Part shown: positions 43,015-51,720 of the stretch, in pieces
Layout of the letters: the number at the start of each line of letters is the position of its first letter
Numbering within the stretch: the stretch's first letter is position 1
From: an uncultured Lachnospiraceae bacterium
GTDB taxonomy: Bacteria; Bacillota; Clostridia; Lachnospirales; Lachnospiraceae
DNA: 64,000 nucleotides
Reading direction: 5' to 3'
Assembly: GCA_910588815.1 (NCBI GenBank)
Contig: CAJUQY010000001.1
Span: 63,819-127,818, forward strand
Notes under the pieces: generated by a model
Told to the model about the DNA's origin: nothing
The model's database searches: none
The model's input: only the letters and a program-made list of their open reading frames with translations
Program-made: the position numbers and the translations under genes

Positions 43015-43491
43015 ATGTCAGCAGTGAAGAGGGTTATTTTCGTCTGTACGGATAATACCTGTCTGAGCAATATGGCGGCGGCCGTATTCGAGGGCGTCCG
43101 TGGAGAACGGGAAATCGAGGTGATGTCCAGAGGGCTGGTAGTGCTCTTTCCGGAACCGATCAATCAGAAAGCAGTAGCGATACTGACAAGCCACAGACTT
43201 GTACTTCTGGCTGACGAGGCAAAGCCGCTGGAAAGTACGGATTTTATTCCGGGAACGCTGGTGCTTACCATGACGGGAACGGAGCGGGAGCAGGTGAAGG
43301 AGCGGTTTCCGGATATGCCGAATATCTATACCCTCCGGGAATTTGCCGGGAGGGACGGCGATATTACAGAGCCCCTTGGAGGGACTCTTGCAGACTACGG
43401 GGCCTGCTATGAGCATATAGATCTGTTTACGAAGGTGGCGGCAGAGATTATATTTAAGGAGGAAGAGCAGGATGATAGCGCTGGGATGTGA
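43015..43491 (+). CDS. Low-molecular-weight phosphatase-like protein with altered P-loop
   Basis: The 158-aa protein has the fold pattern of the YwlE/LMW-PTP family, whose members remove phosphate from arginine or tyrosine. The catalytic P-loop normally reads CTGNTCRS; here it is 'CTDNTCLS' (C11-S18). The nucleophile Cys11 stays but the phosphate-binding Arg is Leu17. The general-acid Asp region near 105-120 is also not clear. AGGAG precedes the ATG. It overlaps rpiB by 20 bp. Probably a non-catalytic binder or a relic. Confidence 0.7.
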   Translation: MSAVKRVIFVCTDNTCLSNMAAAVFEGVRGEREIEVMSRGLVVLFPEPINQKAVAILTSHRLVLLADEAKPLESTDFIPGTLVLTMTGTEREQVKERFPDMPNIYTLREFAGRDGDITEPLGGTLADYGACYEHIDLFTKVAAEIIFKEEEQDDSAGM

Positions 43492-43900
43492 CCATGGCGG
43501 CTATGAGCTGATGCAGGAGGTCATGGCGTGGCTTGACAAAAATCATTTTGAATATAAGAATTACGGCTGTTTTGGCAGGGAGGCGGTGGATTACCCCGTC
43601 TATTCCAGGCTGGTGGGACATGCCGTGGCTGACGGTGAGTGCGAGAGGGGGATCCTGATCTGCGGCACCGGCATCGGCATTTCCATTGCGGCCAATAAGA
43701 TCAAAGGGATCCGGGCGGCACTCTGCTCCGACTGCTTTTCCGCAGAGGCGACCAGGCTTCACAACGATGCCAATATCCTGGCTATGGGAGCCAGGGTGGT
43801 GGGGCCGGGCCTTGCGCTTAAGATCGTGGAGACCTTTTTGAAGACTCCTTTTTCCGGTGATGAACGCCACGCAAGGCGGATCGGCCTCATCGAAGATTGA
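43472..43900 (+). CDS. rpiB: Ribose-5-phosphate isomerase B
   Basis: RpiB interconverts ribose-5- and ribulose-5-phosphate in the pentose phosphate pathway. The 142-aa protein has the typical 'LGCDHGGYEL' start, the active-site Cys in 'LICGTGIGISIAANK' and the closing 'ILAMGARVVGPGLA'. GGAGGAAGAGCAGG precedes the ATG. It overlaps the phosphatase-like gene and is followed directly by the deaminase. Confidence 0.95.
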   Translation: MIALGCDHGGYELMQEVMAWLDKNHFEYKNYGCFGREAVDYPVYSRLVGHAVADGECERGILICGTGIGISIAANKIKGIRAALCSDCFSAEATRLHNDANILAMGARVVGPGLALKIVETFLKTPFSGDERHARRIGLIED

Positions 43901-43914
43901 GGGGGGAGATGCAT

Positions 43915-44403
43915 ATGGGCGGAAAACGTCAGGATTACATTTCCTGGGATGAATATTTTATGGGAGTGGCAGAGCTTTCGGCCATGCGCTCCAAGGATCC
44001 GGGCACTCAGGTCGGCGCCTGTATCGTCAGCCCGGACAACAAGATCCTTTCCATGGGTTACAACGGATTTCCCAAGGGCTGTCCGGACGACGAGTTTCCC
44101 TGGGAGAGAGAAGGGGAGGATCCCTATGAGACAAAGTATTTTTACAGCACCCACAGCGAGCTGAACGCGATCTTAAATTACCGCGGCGGCAGCCTGGAGG
44201 GCAGCAAGATGTATGTGACCCTGTTCCCCTGCAATGAATGTGCCAAGGCGATCATTCAGAGCGGGATCCGAACCATCATTTACGCAGATGATAAATACGG
44301 CGATACGCCTGCGGTGCGGGCGTCCAAACGGATGCTTTTATCTGCGGGAGTGGAGCTTAAGCCTTATGAACCGACAGGCAGGCGTCTGGAGGTACTTGTA
44401 TGA
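43915..44403 (+). CDS. dCMP deaminase family protein (ComEB-like)
   Basis: This enzyme deaminates dCMP to dUMP for thymidylate synthesis. The 162-aa protein has the zinc motif 'THSELNAIL' and 'PCNECAK', and the family start 'ISWDEYFMGVAELSAMRSKDP'. The best start is the ATG at 43915, which has GGGGGGAG seven bases upstream; the longer TTG at 43897 overlaps the rpiB stop. Its end overlaps the next gene by an ATGA. Confidence 0.9.
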   Translation: MGGKRQDYISWDEYFMGVAELSAMRSKDPGTQVGACIVSPDNKILSMGYNGFPKGCPDDEFPWEREGEDPYETKYFYSTHSELNAILNYRGGSLEGSKMYVTLFPCNECAKAIIQSGIRTIIYADDKYGDTPAVRASKRMLLSAGVELKPYEPTGRRLEVLV

Positions 44404-44642
44404 ACAGAAAGCACAGGGAGCTTGCGCGCTGCCTGTCTTTAGTGAGCCAGCTCGGGATCACCATGCTGACGCCGGTGGTCCTGTGTGTGATGCTCGGGGT
44501 CTGGCTGGATAACAGGTTTTCTACGTATTTTACACTTCCTCTTTTGATCCTGGGGATCCTGGCCGGAGGAAGGAGCGCTTATCTTTTGGCGAAGAGGGCG
44601 GTCCGGCCGGACGAGGAAGACGAGGAGAATGGCGATGATTAA
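44400..44642 (+). CDS. AtpZ/AtpI-family membrane protein
   Basis: The 80-aa protein has two membrane helices (about 16-33 and 41-62) and an acidic tail. It precedes the ATP synthase genes as AtpZ/AtpI proteins do, and fits the PF09527 pattern. Such proteins help assemble the c-ring or transport Mg2+. It is coupled to the deaminase by an ATGA overlap and overlaps the next gene. Confidence 0.75.
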   Translation: MNRKHRELARCLSLVSQLGITMLTPVVLCVMLGVWLDNRFSTYFTLPLLILGILAGGRSAYLLAKRAVRPDEEDEENGDD

Positions 44643-45045
44643 ATATGTCGGCCAGGTGGTGCGGGAGGTGCTCCTTGGCATCGGACTATGGGGGCTTATC
44701 GGGGCTGGTGTGATCCTGGCTGTCTGGGGCCTTTCCGACGGGATCTTATATGGGTTCCTTCTTGGCGTTTTTCTGGCGGCCGGATATTTTATCCATATGG
44801 GCGTTACCCTGGAAACCTCCGTGGATATGATGGAGGAAAAATCAGCGAAAAACCATGCGGTCCGGGCCTATTTGATCCGGGTTTTAGCCGGGGCGGTGAT
44901 CCTTGTGCTGGCCTGGAAATCCGGCTGGTTCAATATGCTGGCAATTCTTGCCGGTCTTTTCACTCTGAAGCTTGGAGTGTATATAAGGCCGTTTATTCAC
45001 ATGGCTTTCTGTCACTTTGGAATCTGCAAAGATTCTGAAGGCTGA
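44635..45045 (+). CDS. ATP synthase subunit I-like membrane protein
   Basis: The 136-aa protein has four membrane helices and sits directly before atpB, the usual place of AtpI. The start is taken as the second ATG (44635), where GAGGAG is seven bases upstream; at 44629 the spacing is one base. AtpI helps assemble the c-ring. Sequence similarity within this family is low, so the call relies on position and topology. Confidence 0.65.
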   Translation: MIKYVGQVVREVLLGIGLWGLIGAGVILAVWGLSDGILYGFLLGVFLAAGYFIHMGVTLETSVDMMEEKSAKNHAVRAYLIRVLAGAVILVLAWKSGWFNMLAILAGLFTLKLGVYIRPFIHMAFCHFGICKDSEG

Positions 45046-45115
45046 AAGATAAAATGCGGCTGTTTCATGGCAGCCGCAATCAAAAACCTATTTCAATAGA
45101 GAAAGGGGTGAGGGC

Positions 45116-45811
45116 ATGAGAATGATTTTATGTGAAGCAGATTTCGCCATTAAAGGCCTGGCAAGCTATCAGATGTTCGGACAGACGTTCTGGCTGACTT
45201 CGACCCACGTTTCCATGATTATCGTGACGGTCGTGCTATTGATCTTTGCATTTGCAGCGAACCGCTGTATGAAAAGAGCTAAGGATGTGCCGACAGGCTT
45301 CCAGAATGTGGTGGAAATTGTTGTCGAGATGCTCGGAAACATGGTCAAGACCAATATGAAGCAGCCGAAGAAATTCATGAATTATATCGGAACGCTGTTT
45401 TTGTTTATCCTGATCTGCAACCTGTCGGGGCTTCTCGGGCTTCGCGGGCCAACGGCAGATTACGGCGTGACGCTTTGCCTGGGACTCATTACCTTCTGTC
45501 TGATTCAGTACAATGGGATCAAGTGTCAGAAGGCCGGGCATTTCAAGGCGCTGTTTGAACCGATTCCGCTGTTTTTCCCGATCAACCTGATCGGCGAGAT
45601 CGCGACACCGATTTCATTGTCATTGCGTCTGTTCGCCAATATGCTGGCCGGAACCATCATAATGGCGCTCTGGTATGGAATCATACCGATTGTAGTTGCA
45701 AAGCTGGCAATCCCAGCGTTTCTGCATGCGTATCTGGACCTGTTTTCCGGGTGTATCCAGACGTACGTGTTCTGTATGCTGACTATGGTATATGTGGACG
45801 ACAAAATGTAG
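45116..45811 (+). CDS. atpB: ATP synthase F0 subunit a
   Basis: Subunit a forms the ion half-channels next to the c-ring. The 231-aa protein has the essential Arg in 'PISLSLRLFANMLAGTIIM' and five or six membrane helices. 'FEPIPLFFPINLIGEIATP' is typical. GAAAGGGGTG precedes the ATG. The c-subunit gene follows after 50 bp. Confidence 0.95.
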   Translation: MRMILCEADFAIKGLASYQMFGQTFWLTSTHVSMIIVTVVLLIFAFAANRCMKRAKDVPTGFQNVVEIVVEMLGNMVKTNMKQPKKFMNYIGTLFLFILICNLSGLLGLRGPTADYGVTLCLGLITFCLIQYNGIKCQKAGHFKALFEPIPLFFPINLIGEIATPISLSLRLFANMLAGTIIMALWYGIIPIVVAKLAIPAFLHAYLDLFSGCIQTYVFCMLTMVYVDDKM

Positions 45812-45862
45812 AAAAAAAACAAAAACAGGTCAGAAAGGACCAAAAATGAAGGAGGATTTACA

Positions 45863-46114
45863 ATGGGAATTTCAGGACAGGATTTAATTTATGCGTGCTC
45901 AGCGATTGGTGCGGGCCTGGCGATGATCGCCGGTATCGGACCTGGTGTAGGTCAGGGTATTGCGGCAGGCCATGCGGCTTCTGCAGTGGGACGTAACCCC
46001 GGCGCAAAGGGTGATATCACTACCACCATGCTTCTCGGCCAGGCAGTTGCGGAGACCACAGGTCTTTACGGTCTTGTTGTCGCATTTATTCTGATGTTCG
46101 TAAAGCCTTTCTAA
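45863..46114 (+). CDS. atpE: ATP synthase F0 subunit c with Na+-type residues
   Basis: The c-ring subunit carries the coupling ion. The 83-aa protein has two helices and the loop 'AVGRNPGAKGDI'. The ion-binding residues are Gln31 ('GPGVGQG'), Val62, Glu64 and Thr65 ('VAETTGLYG'). Gln plus Glu-Ser/Thr at these places is the known signature of Na+-translocating c-subunits such as those of Ilyobacter and Acetobacterium. GGAGGATTT precedes the ATG. Confidence 0.95.
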   Translation: MGISGQDLIYACSAIGAGLAMIAGIGPGVGQGIAAGHAASAVGRNPGAKGDITTTMLLGQAVAETTGLYGLVVAFILMFVKPF

Positions 46115-46154
46115 AGCTTATCTTTGAGAAGAAAGAGAGAAAGGAGGAGGAGCA

Positions 46155-46721
46155 TTGGAATCCATATTGGCAGCAGGAAGTTTTCTGGTAGCCAGCGGGG
46201 AAACGTACACCAGGATCCTGGGGCTTGACCCGCAGCTCATTCACGATGCCGTTTTGCTGGGCGTCAATATATTTATCCTGTTTTTTGCCTTGTCCTATCT
46301 GCTTTTCAATCCGGCAAGGGCGATGCTTGAAAAGCGTACCGAGAAAATCCGGGCGGATCTGGATGGCGCCGCAAAGGAGAAGGAGTCAGCCGAGGGCTTA
46401 AAGACAGAGTATGAGGCAAAGCTTAAGGATATCGATAAGGAAGCGGAAGCGATCCTTTCCGATGCCAGGAAAAAGGCCCTGAGAAGGGAAGAAGAGATCC
46501 TGGAGCAGGCAAAGGCGGAATCCGCGCGCATTATCGAGAGAGCCGGCCGCGAGGCGGAGCTTGAAAAGAAGAAGGCTCTTGACGAGATGAAGCAGGAAAT
46601 GATCACCATTGCGTCCCTCATGGCCGGAAAGGCCGTGGCAGGCTCCATGGACGTAAAAGTTCAGGAGGAGCTCATTGACCGGACGTTAAAGGAAATAGGG
46701 GATGAAACATGGCAAAGCTGA
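46155..46721 (+). CDS. atpF: ATP synthase F0 subunit b
   Basis: Subunit b forms the peripheral stalk. The 188-aa protein starts at a TTG with AAGGAGGAGGA upstream; no ATG fits. It has one membrane helix (about 31-52) followed by a long charged coiled coil such as 'EEILEQAKAESARIIERAGREAELEKKKA'. It overlaps atpH by 13 bp. Confidence 0.95.
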   Translation: MESILAAGSFLVASGETYTRILGLDPQLIHDAVLLGVNIFILFFALSYLLFNPARAMLEKRTEKIRADLDGAAKEKESAEGLKTEYEAKLKDIDKEAEAILSDARKKALRREEEILEQAKAESARIIERAGREAELEKKKALDEMKQEMITIASLMAGKAVAGSMDVKVQEELIDRTLKEIGDETWQS

Positions 46722-47257
46722 TTGCAAAAACCTACGGCGAAGCGCTTTTTGAGACGGCTTTGGAGAAGGAAAAGATCGACGAGATGTACGAGGAGGCCCT
46801 TGGCATCGAGCAGGTTTTTTCTGAGAATCCGAAGCTTGTGAAGCTGTTTAATCACCCTAATATCATAAAAGAAGAAAAGCTTCAGGTTGTGGAGTCGGTG
46901 TTCGCAGACCGTCTGTCTCCCGAGATGGCAGGATTCCTTCGGATTGTCATTGAGAAGGGCCGCCAGAGCGAGCTTGACGGTATTTTTGCCTATTTCATTG
47001 CCAAGGTAAAAGAGCATAAGAAAATCGGGATCGCTTATGTGTCTTCTGCGGCGGCGCTTTCTGACGGGCAGAAAAAGCAGATTGAAAAACGGCTCTTATC
47101 CACAACGACGTACGAAGCCTTCGAGATACATTTTTCGGTGGATGAAAGTCTCATCGGCGGCCTGGTTATCCGAATTGGGGATCGGGTGGTAGACAGCAGT
47201 ATCAAGAGCAGGCTTTATGAAATGAAAAAAGAATTGATGAAGATCCAATTAAATTAG
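46709..47257 (+). CDS. atpH: ATP synthase F1 subunit delta
   Basis: Delta links the peripheral stalk to the alpha-beta hexamer. The 182-aa protein has the family's helical N-terminal domain and the closing pattern 'DESLIGGLVIRIGDRVVDSSIKSRLYEMKKEL'. It overlaps atpF and precedes atpA by 20 bp. Confidence 0.95.
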   Translation: MAKLIAKTYGEALFETALEKEKIDEMYEEALGIEQVFSENPKLVKLFNHPNIIKEEKLQVVESVFADRLSPEMAGFLRIVIEKGRQSELDGIFAYFIAKVKEHKKIGIAYVSSAAALSDGQKKQIEKRLLSTTTYEAFEIHFSVDESLIGGLVIRIGDRVVDSSIKSRLYEMKKELMKIQLN

Positions 47258-47277
47258 AAAGAAGGTGCGAAAGCTCC

Positions 47278-48789
47278 ATGAATTTAAGACCGGAAGAAAT
47301 CAGCTCTGTGATCAAAGAGCAGATTGAGAGATATTCCTCCCGGCTGGAGGTGTCCGATGTGGGCACGGTCATCCAGGTGGCTGACGGAATCGCACGTATT
47401 CACGGCCTTGAAAAAGCGATGCAGGGCGAGCTCCTGGAATTTCCGGGAGAGGTCTACGGCATGGTCCTGAACCTTGAAGAGGACAACGTAGGCGCCGTGC
47501 TTCTGGGAAATCAGAAGAGCATTGCCGAGGGCGATACGGTGAAGACCACCGGAAGAGTGGTGGAGGTGCCTGTCGGCGACGCCATGCTCGGACGTGTTGT
47601 GAATGCCCTGGGCCAGCCCATTGACGGCAAAGGCCCGGTTCATACGGAGAAGTTCCGTCAGATCGAACGTGTGGCTCCCGGCGTTATCACCAGGAAATCC
47701 GTGGATACTCCTCTTCAGACCGGTATCAAGGCCATTGACGCCATGGTGCCCATCGGAAGAGGCCAGCGTGAGCTGATCATCGGCGACAGACAGACCGGAA
47801 AAACGGCTCTCGCCATTGATACGATCATCAACCAGAAAGGGAAGGGCGTCAACTGTATTTATGTGGCCATTGGCCAGAAGGCGTCCACCGTTGCAAATAT
47901 TGTAAAGACGCTGGAGGAGTATGACGCCATGTCCTATACGACGGTAGTGGCGGCTACAGCCAGTGAAATGGCTCCCCTTCAGTATATCGCCCCTTATTCG
48001 GGCTGCGCCATCGGCGAAGAGTGGATGGAAGAGGGAAAAGACGTGCTGGTGGTATACGACGATTTGTCCAAGCACGCGACGGCTTACCGTACACTTTCTC
48101 TGCTTCTTAGAAGACCGCCGGGACGTGAGGCGTACCCCGGCGACGTATTCTACCTGCATTCCAGACTCCTTGAGAGAGCGGCAAGGCTTTCCGAAGAGCT
48201 GGGCGGCGGCTCCCTGACGGCGCTTCCCATCATCGAGACCCAGGCAGGCGACGTATCGGCGTACATTCCGACCAACGTGATTTCCATTACCGACGGCCAG
48301 ATTTATCTGGAAACGGAAATGTTCAATGCAGGTTTCCGTCCGGCTATCAACGCGGGACTTTCCGTATCCCGTGTAGGCGGCGCCGCACAGATCAAGGCCA
48401 TCAAGAAGATTGCCGCTCCTATCCGTGTGGAGCTGGCTCAGTTCCGCGAGCTGGCGGCATTCTCCCAGTTCGGTTCCGAGCTGGATGCGGATACCAAGGA
48501 GAAGCTGGCGCAGGGCGAGAGAATCCGTGAGGTCTTAAAGCAGCCCCAGTATCAGCCCATGGGCGTGGAGTATCAGGTGATCATTATCTTTGCGGCTACA
48601 AAGAAATATCTGCTGGATATCCCGGTCAGTGAGATCCTGCGCTTTGAGAAGGAACTGTTTGAATTTATTGATACGAAGTATCCGGAGATCCCGGAGGAAA
48701 TCCGTCAGACCAAGGCGCTCTCTCCCGAGCAGGAGGAGAAACTTGCGAACGCCATCTCCGAGTTTAAGAAACAGTTTGATATGAGGTGA
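47278..48789 (+). CDS. atpA: ATP synthase F1 subunit alpha
   Basis: Alpha forms the non-catalytic nucleotide sites of the F1 hexamer. The 503-aa protein has the P-loop 'GDRQTGKT' (169-176) and the full family pattern from 'EISSVIKEQIERYSSRLEVSD' to 'PEIPEEIRQTKALS'. GAAGGTG precedes the ATG. atpG follows four bases after its stop. Confidence 0.98.
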   Translation: MNLRPEEISSVIKEQIERYSSRLEVSDVGTVIQVADGIARIHGLEKAMQGELLEFPGEVYGMVLNLEEDNVGAVLLGNQKSIAEGDTVKTTGRVVEVPVGDAMLGRVVNALGQPIDGKGPVHTEKFRQIERVAPGVITRKSVDTPLQTGIKAIDAMVPIGRGQRELIIGDRQTGKTALAIDTIINQKGKGVNCIYVAIGQKASTVANIVKTLEEYDAMSYTTVVAATASEMAPLQYIAPYSGCAIGEEWMEEGKDVLVVYDDLSKHATAYRTLSLLLRRPPGREAYPGDVFYLHSRLLERAARLSEELGGGSLTALPIIETQAGDVSAYIPTNVISITDGQIYLETEMFNAGFRPAINAGLSVSRVGGAAQIKAIKKIAAPIRVELAQFRELAAFSQFGSELDADTKEKLAQGERIREVLKQPQYQPMGVEYQVIIIFAATKKYLLDIPVSEILRFEKELFEFIDTKYPEIPEEIRQTKALSPEQEEKLANAISEFKKQFDMR

Positions 48790-48793
48790 TCCT

Positions 48794-49663
48794 ATGGCGA
48801 CAATGCGAGAGATCAAAAGAAGGAGAGCCAGCATTCAGAGCACGGGGCAGATTACCAATGCCATGAAGCTGGTTTCTACGGTAAAGCTGCAGAAGTCCAG
48901 GGCGAGGGCTGAGAATACCAGGCCTTACTTTGACATGACCTACAGCACCGTCTGCTCCATTCTGGCCCATACGCAGAATGTGCGCCACCGCTACCTCATA
49001 AAGGGCGCTTCCGAGAAGCAGGCAGTCATTGCCATTACTTCCAACAGAGGTCTGGCAGGCGGCTACAATTCCAACATAGTGAAGGCAGTTCTAGGCGGAA
49101 TCGAAGCGGACAGGGCGAAGCTTTACGCCATTGGAAAGAAGGGACGGGATGCTCTGTCAAGAAGGGGCTATACCCTTACGGAGGATTATTCTGACGTGAT
49201 CGAAGCGCCTTCCTATGCAGATGCGGCGGCCATCGGAAAGGCAGTCCTGGAGGCCTATCAAAAGGGAGAGGTGGGCGAGATCTATCTGGCTTATACTTCC
49301 TTTAAGAATACGGTCAGCCATGAGCCGAAGTTAATCAAGCTTCTTCCGGTGGAGCTTTCTGAAGAGGAGATCAAGGCAGGAAGCGAAGCCGCAGGAGAGC
49401 GGGAATGTCCGATGAATTATGACGGGGATGAGGAAGAGGTACTGGACGCCCTGATTCCCGGCTATGTATATAATCTGATCTATGGCGGCATGCTGGAGTC
49501 TATCGCCAGCGAAAACGGCGCCAGGATGCAGGCGATGGATTCCGCGACCAGCAATGCGGAAGAGATGATCGAGAAGCTGTCACTGCAGTACAACCGCGCA
49601 AGACAGTCCTCCATCACTCAGGAACTGACGGAGATCATTGCAGGCGCAGAGGCTCTTAATTAG
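48794..49663 (+). CDS. atpG: ATP synthase F1 subunit gamma
   Basis: Gamma is the rotating central shaft. The 289-aa protein has the N-terminal 'REIKRRRASIQSTGQITNAMKLVSTVKL' and C-terminal 'MQAMDSATSNAEEMIEKLSLQYNRARQSSITQELTEI' coiled-coil signatures. It lies between atpA and atpD. Confidence 0.97.
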   Translation: MATMREIKRRRASIQSTGQITNAMKLVSTVKLQKSRARAENTRPYFDMTYSTVCSILAHTQNVRHRYLIKGASEKQAVIAITSNRGLAGGYNSNIVKAVLGGIEADRAKLYAIGKKGRDALSRRGYTLTEDYSDVIEAPSYADAAAIGKAVLEAYQKGEVGEIYLAYTSFKNTVSHEPKLIKLLPVELSEEEIKAGSEAAGERECPMNYDGDEEEVLDALIPGYVYNLIYGGMLESIASENGARMQAMDSATSNAEEMIEKLSLQYNRARQSSITQELTEIIAGAEALN

Positions 49664-49703
49664 TTAAGAGGTATAGAATAAACAATAAAGGAGTGAGCAA
49701 GGA

Positions 49704-51095
49704 ATGCCAGAGACGAATATCGGCAGAATCACCCAGATTATCAGTGCCGTTCTGGACATTAAGTTCAGCGAAGGAAAGCTCCCCGACATCAATGAGGCGA
49801 TCAAGGTGAAGAGGACTGACGGAACGGAACTGGTGGTTGAGGTATCTCAGCATCTGGGCGACGACACCGTAAGATGTATCGCCATGGGCTCCACAGACGG
49901 TCTGCTCCGGGGCATGGAGGCGGTGGCCACCGGCACGCCCATCACCGTGCCGGTTGGAGAGAATACCCTTGGACGTATTTTCAATGTTTTGGGCGAGCCC
50001 ATTGACAATAAAGAAGCTCCGGTTACGGAGAAAAAGCTTCCGATTCACAGGCCGGCCCCCGAGTTTTCGGAGCAGGCGACGGATACGGAGATTCTGGAAA
50101 CGGGAATCAAGGTTGTTGACCTTCTCTGCCCTTATCAGAAGGGCGGAAAGATCGGGCTCTTCGGCGGCGCCGGAGTAGGAAAGACGGTTCTGATCCAGGA
50201 GCTGATCCGTAACATCGCGACAGAGCACGGCGGATATTCCGTATTTACCGGCGTGGGCGAGCGCACCCGTGAGGGGAACGACCTTTACCATGAGATGACG
50301 GAATCCGGCGTTATCAATAAGACGACCATGGTGTTCGGACAGATGAACGAGCCGCCGGGAGCCAGAATGAGAGTGGGCCTTACCGGCCTGACCATGGCGG
50401 AGTACTTCCGCGACGAGGGCGGCAAAGACGTGCTGCTCTTCATCGACAATATTTTCCGTTTTACCCAGGCAGGTTCCGAGGTTTCGGCTCTGCTTGGACG
50501 TATGCCTTCGGCCGTAGGTTATCAGCCGACTCTTCAGACGGAGATGGGCGCTCTCCAGGAGCGTATCACTTCCACTAAGAGCGGTTCCATCACATCGGTT
50601 CAGGCCGTCTACGTGCCTGCCGACGACCTGACGGATCCGGCTCCGGCTACCACCTTCGCCCATCTGGATGCGACGACGGTGCTTTCCCGTTCCATCGTGG
50701 AGCTGGGTATTTATCCTGCCGTAGACCCGCTTGAGTCCACCTCCAGGATTCTTGATCCCAGAATCGTGGGCGAGGAGCATTATAAAGTAGCCAGAGGCGT
50801 GCAGGAGATCCTTCAGAAATACAATGAACTTCAGGATATCATCGCCATCCTCGGCATGGATGAACTTTCTGACGAGGAAAAGCTGATCGTGTCCAGAGCC
50901 AGAAAGGTTCAGAGATTCCTTTCTCAGCCCTTCTTTGTGGCCGGACAGTTCACCGGCATGGAGGGACGCTACGTACCTGTTTCTGAGACGATCCAGGGCT
51001 TTAAGGAGATCATTGAGGGCAAATACGATGATATTCCCGAGAGCTACTTCCTCAATGCAGGCAACATTGACGACGTACTGGCCCGCGTAAAGTAG
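49704..51095 (+). CDS. atpD: ATP synthase F1 subunit beta
   Basis: Beta holds the catalytic sites. The 463-aa protein has the P-loop 'GGAGVGKT' (154-161), the catalytic Glu in 'GVGERTREGND' (E186) and 'ALLGRMPSAVGYQPTL'. AAAGGAGTGAG precedes the ATG. atpC follows after 11 bp. Confidence 0.98.
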   Translation: MPETNIGRITQIISAVLDIKFSEGKLPDINEAIKVKRTDGTELVVEVSQHLGDDTVRCIAMGSTDGLLRGMEAVATGTPITVPVGENTLGRIFNVLGEPIDNKEAPVTEKKLPIHRPAPEFSEQATDTEILETGIKVVDLLCPYQKGGKIGLFGGAGVGKTVLIQELIRNIATEHGGYSVFTGVGERTREGNDLYHEMTESGVINKTTMVFGQMNEPPGARMRVGLTGLTMAEYFRDEGGKDVLLFIDNIFRFTQAGSEVSALLGRMPSAVGYQPTLQTEMGALQERITSTKSGSITSVQAVYVPADDLTDPAPATTFAHLDATTVLSRSIVELGIYPAVDPLESTSRILDPRIVGEEHYKVARGVQEILQKYNELQDIIAILGMDELSDEEKLIVSRARKVQRFLSQPFFVAGQFTGMEGRYVPVSETIQGFKEIIEGKYDDIPESYFLNAGNIDDVLARVK

Positions 51096-51106
51096 GGGGT
51101 GTGTGA

Positions 51107-51514
51107 ATGGCTTCGGAAAAATCGTTTGAGCTTCGAATCATTACTCCTGACCGGGTGTTTTATGAAGGCAATGCGGAAATGGTGGAAATGGACACCAAGG
51201 AGGGAGCCATCGGCGTTTACAAAAGCCATGTGCCTACCACCTGCATTCTGCGGCCCGGGCTCCTGACTGTCCATCTGGAGGGCGGCGAGGACAAAAAAGC
51301 GGCTCTTCACGGCGGCTTTGTGGAGATCCTCAAGGAGAGCGTCACCGTGCTGGCCGAGGCGGCTGAGTGGCCCCAGGAAATCGACCTGGAGCGTGCGAAG
51401 CAGGCCAAGGAGCGTGCAGAGGCAAGACTTCAGGCCCACAATGAAGATTTGGATGCCGCTAGGGCGGAGATGGCCCTCCGACGTGCGATCACGAGAATGA
51501 AGGCGGCAAAGTAA
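51107..51514 (+). CDS. atpC: ATP synthase F1 subunit epsilon
   Basis: Epsilon couples the shaft to the c-ring and can inhibit hydrolysis. The 135-aa protein has the N-terminal beta sandwich ('FELRIITPDRVFYEGNAEMVEM') and a two-helix C-terminus ('ERAKQAKERAEARL'). It ends the ATP synthase operon, which has a terminator after it. Confidence 0.95.
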   Translation: MASEKSFELRIITPDRVFYEGNAEMVEMDTKEGAIGVYKSHVPTTCILRPGLLTVHLEGGEDKKAALHGGFVEILKESVTVLAEAAEWPQEIDLERAKQAKERAEARLQAHNEDLDAARAEMALRRAITRMKAAK

Positions 51515-51533
51515 CAAGATAAAAAAGCAGTGA

Positions 51534-51567
51534 AAAAAACGGCAGGGAGAAATCCCTGCCGTTTTTT
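51534..51567. terminator. Terminator of the ATP synthase operon
   Basis: AAAAAACGGCAGGGA pairs perfectly with TCCCTGCCGTTTTTT around a five-base loop. The A- and T-runs make it usable in both directions, serving the convergent chemotaxis receptor gene too. Confidence 0.9.
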
Positions 51568-51720
51568 GAAAGGAAATAAATGCGGTAATATGAAAAGAAG
51601 CTGTGCACCGATTGGGTGAGACAGCTCCTTTTTGGTCATATAGGAAAGTCCCTCGAGGGGATCGCGCTGCGGCAGAGTGGAAAAATGCTGCTTATGCAGC
51701 CCGCCTCGGGCGAAGAAACT

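Noticed and set aside
47284..48159. Minus-strand ORF inside atpA
   Set aside because: It is a shadow of a highly conserved gene.
51681..51700. GCTGC-TTAT-GCAGC hairpin as a separate terminator for the receptor gene
   Set aside because: The stem has only five base pairs. The strong bidirectional terminator at 51534-51567 explains termination.
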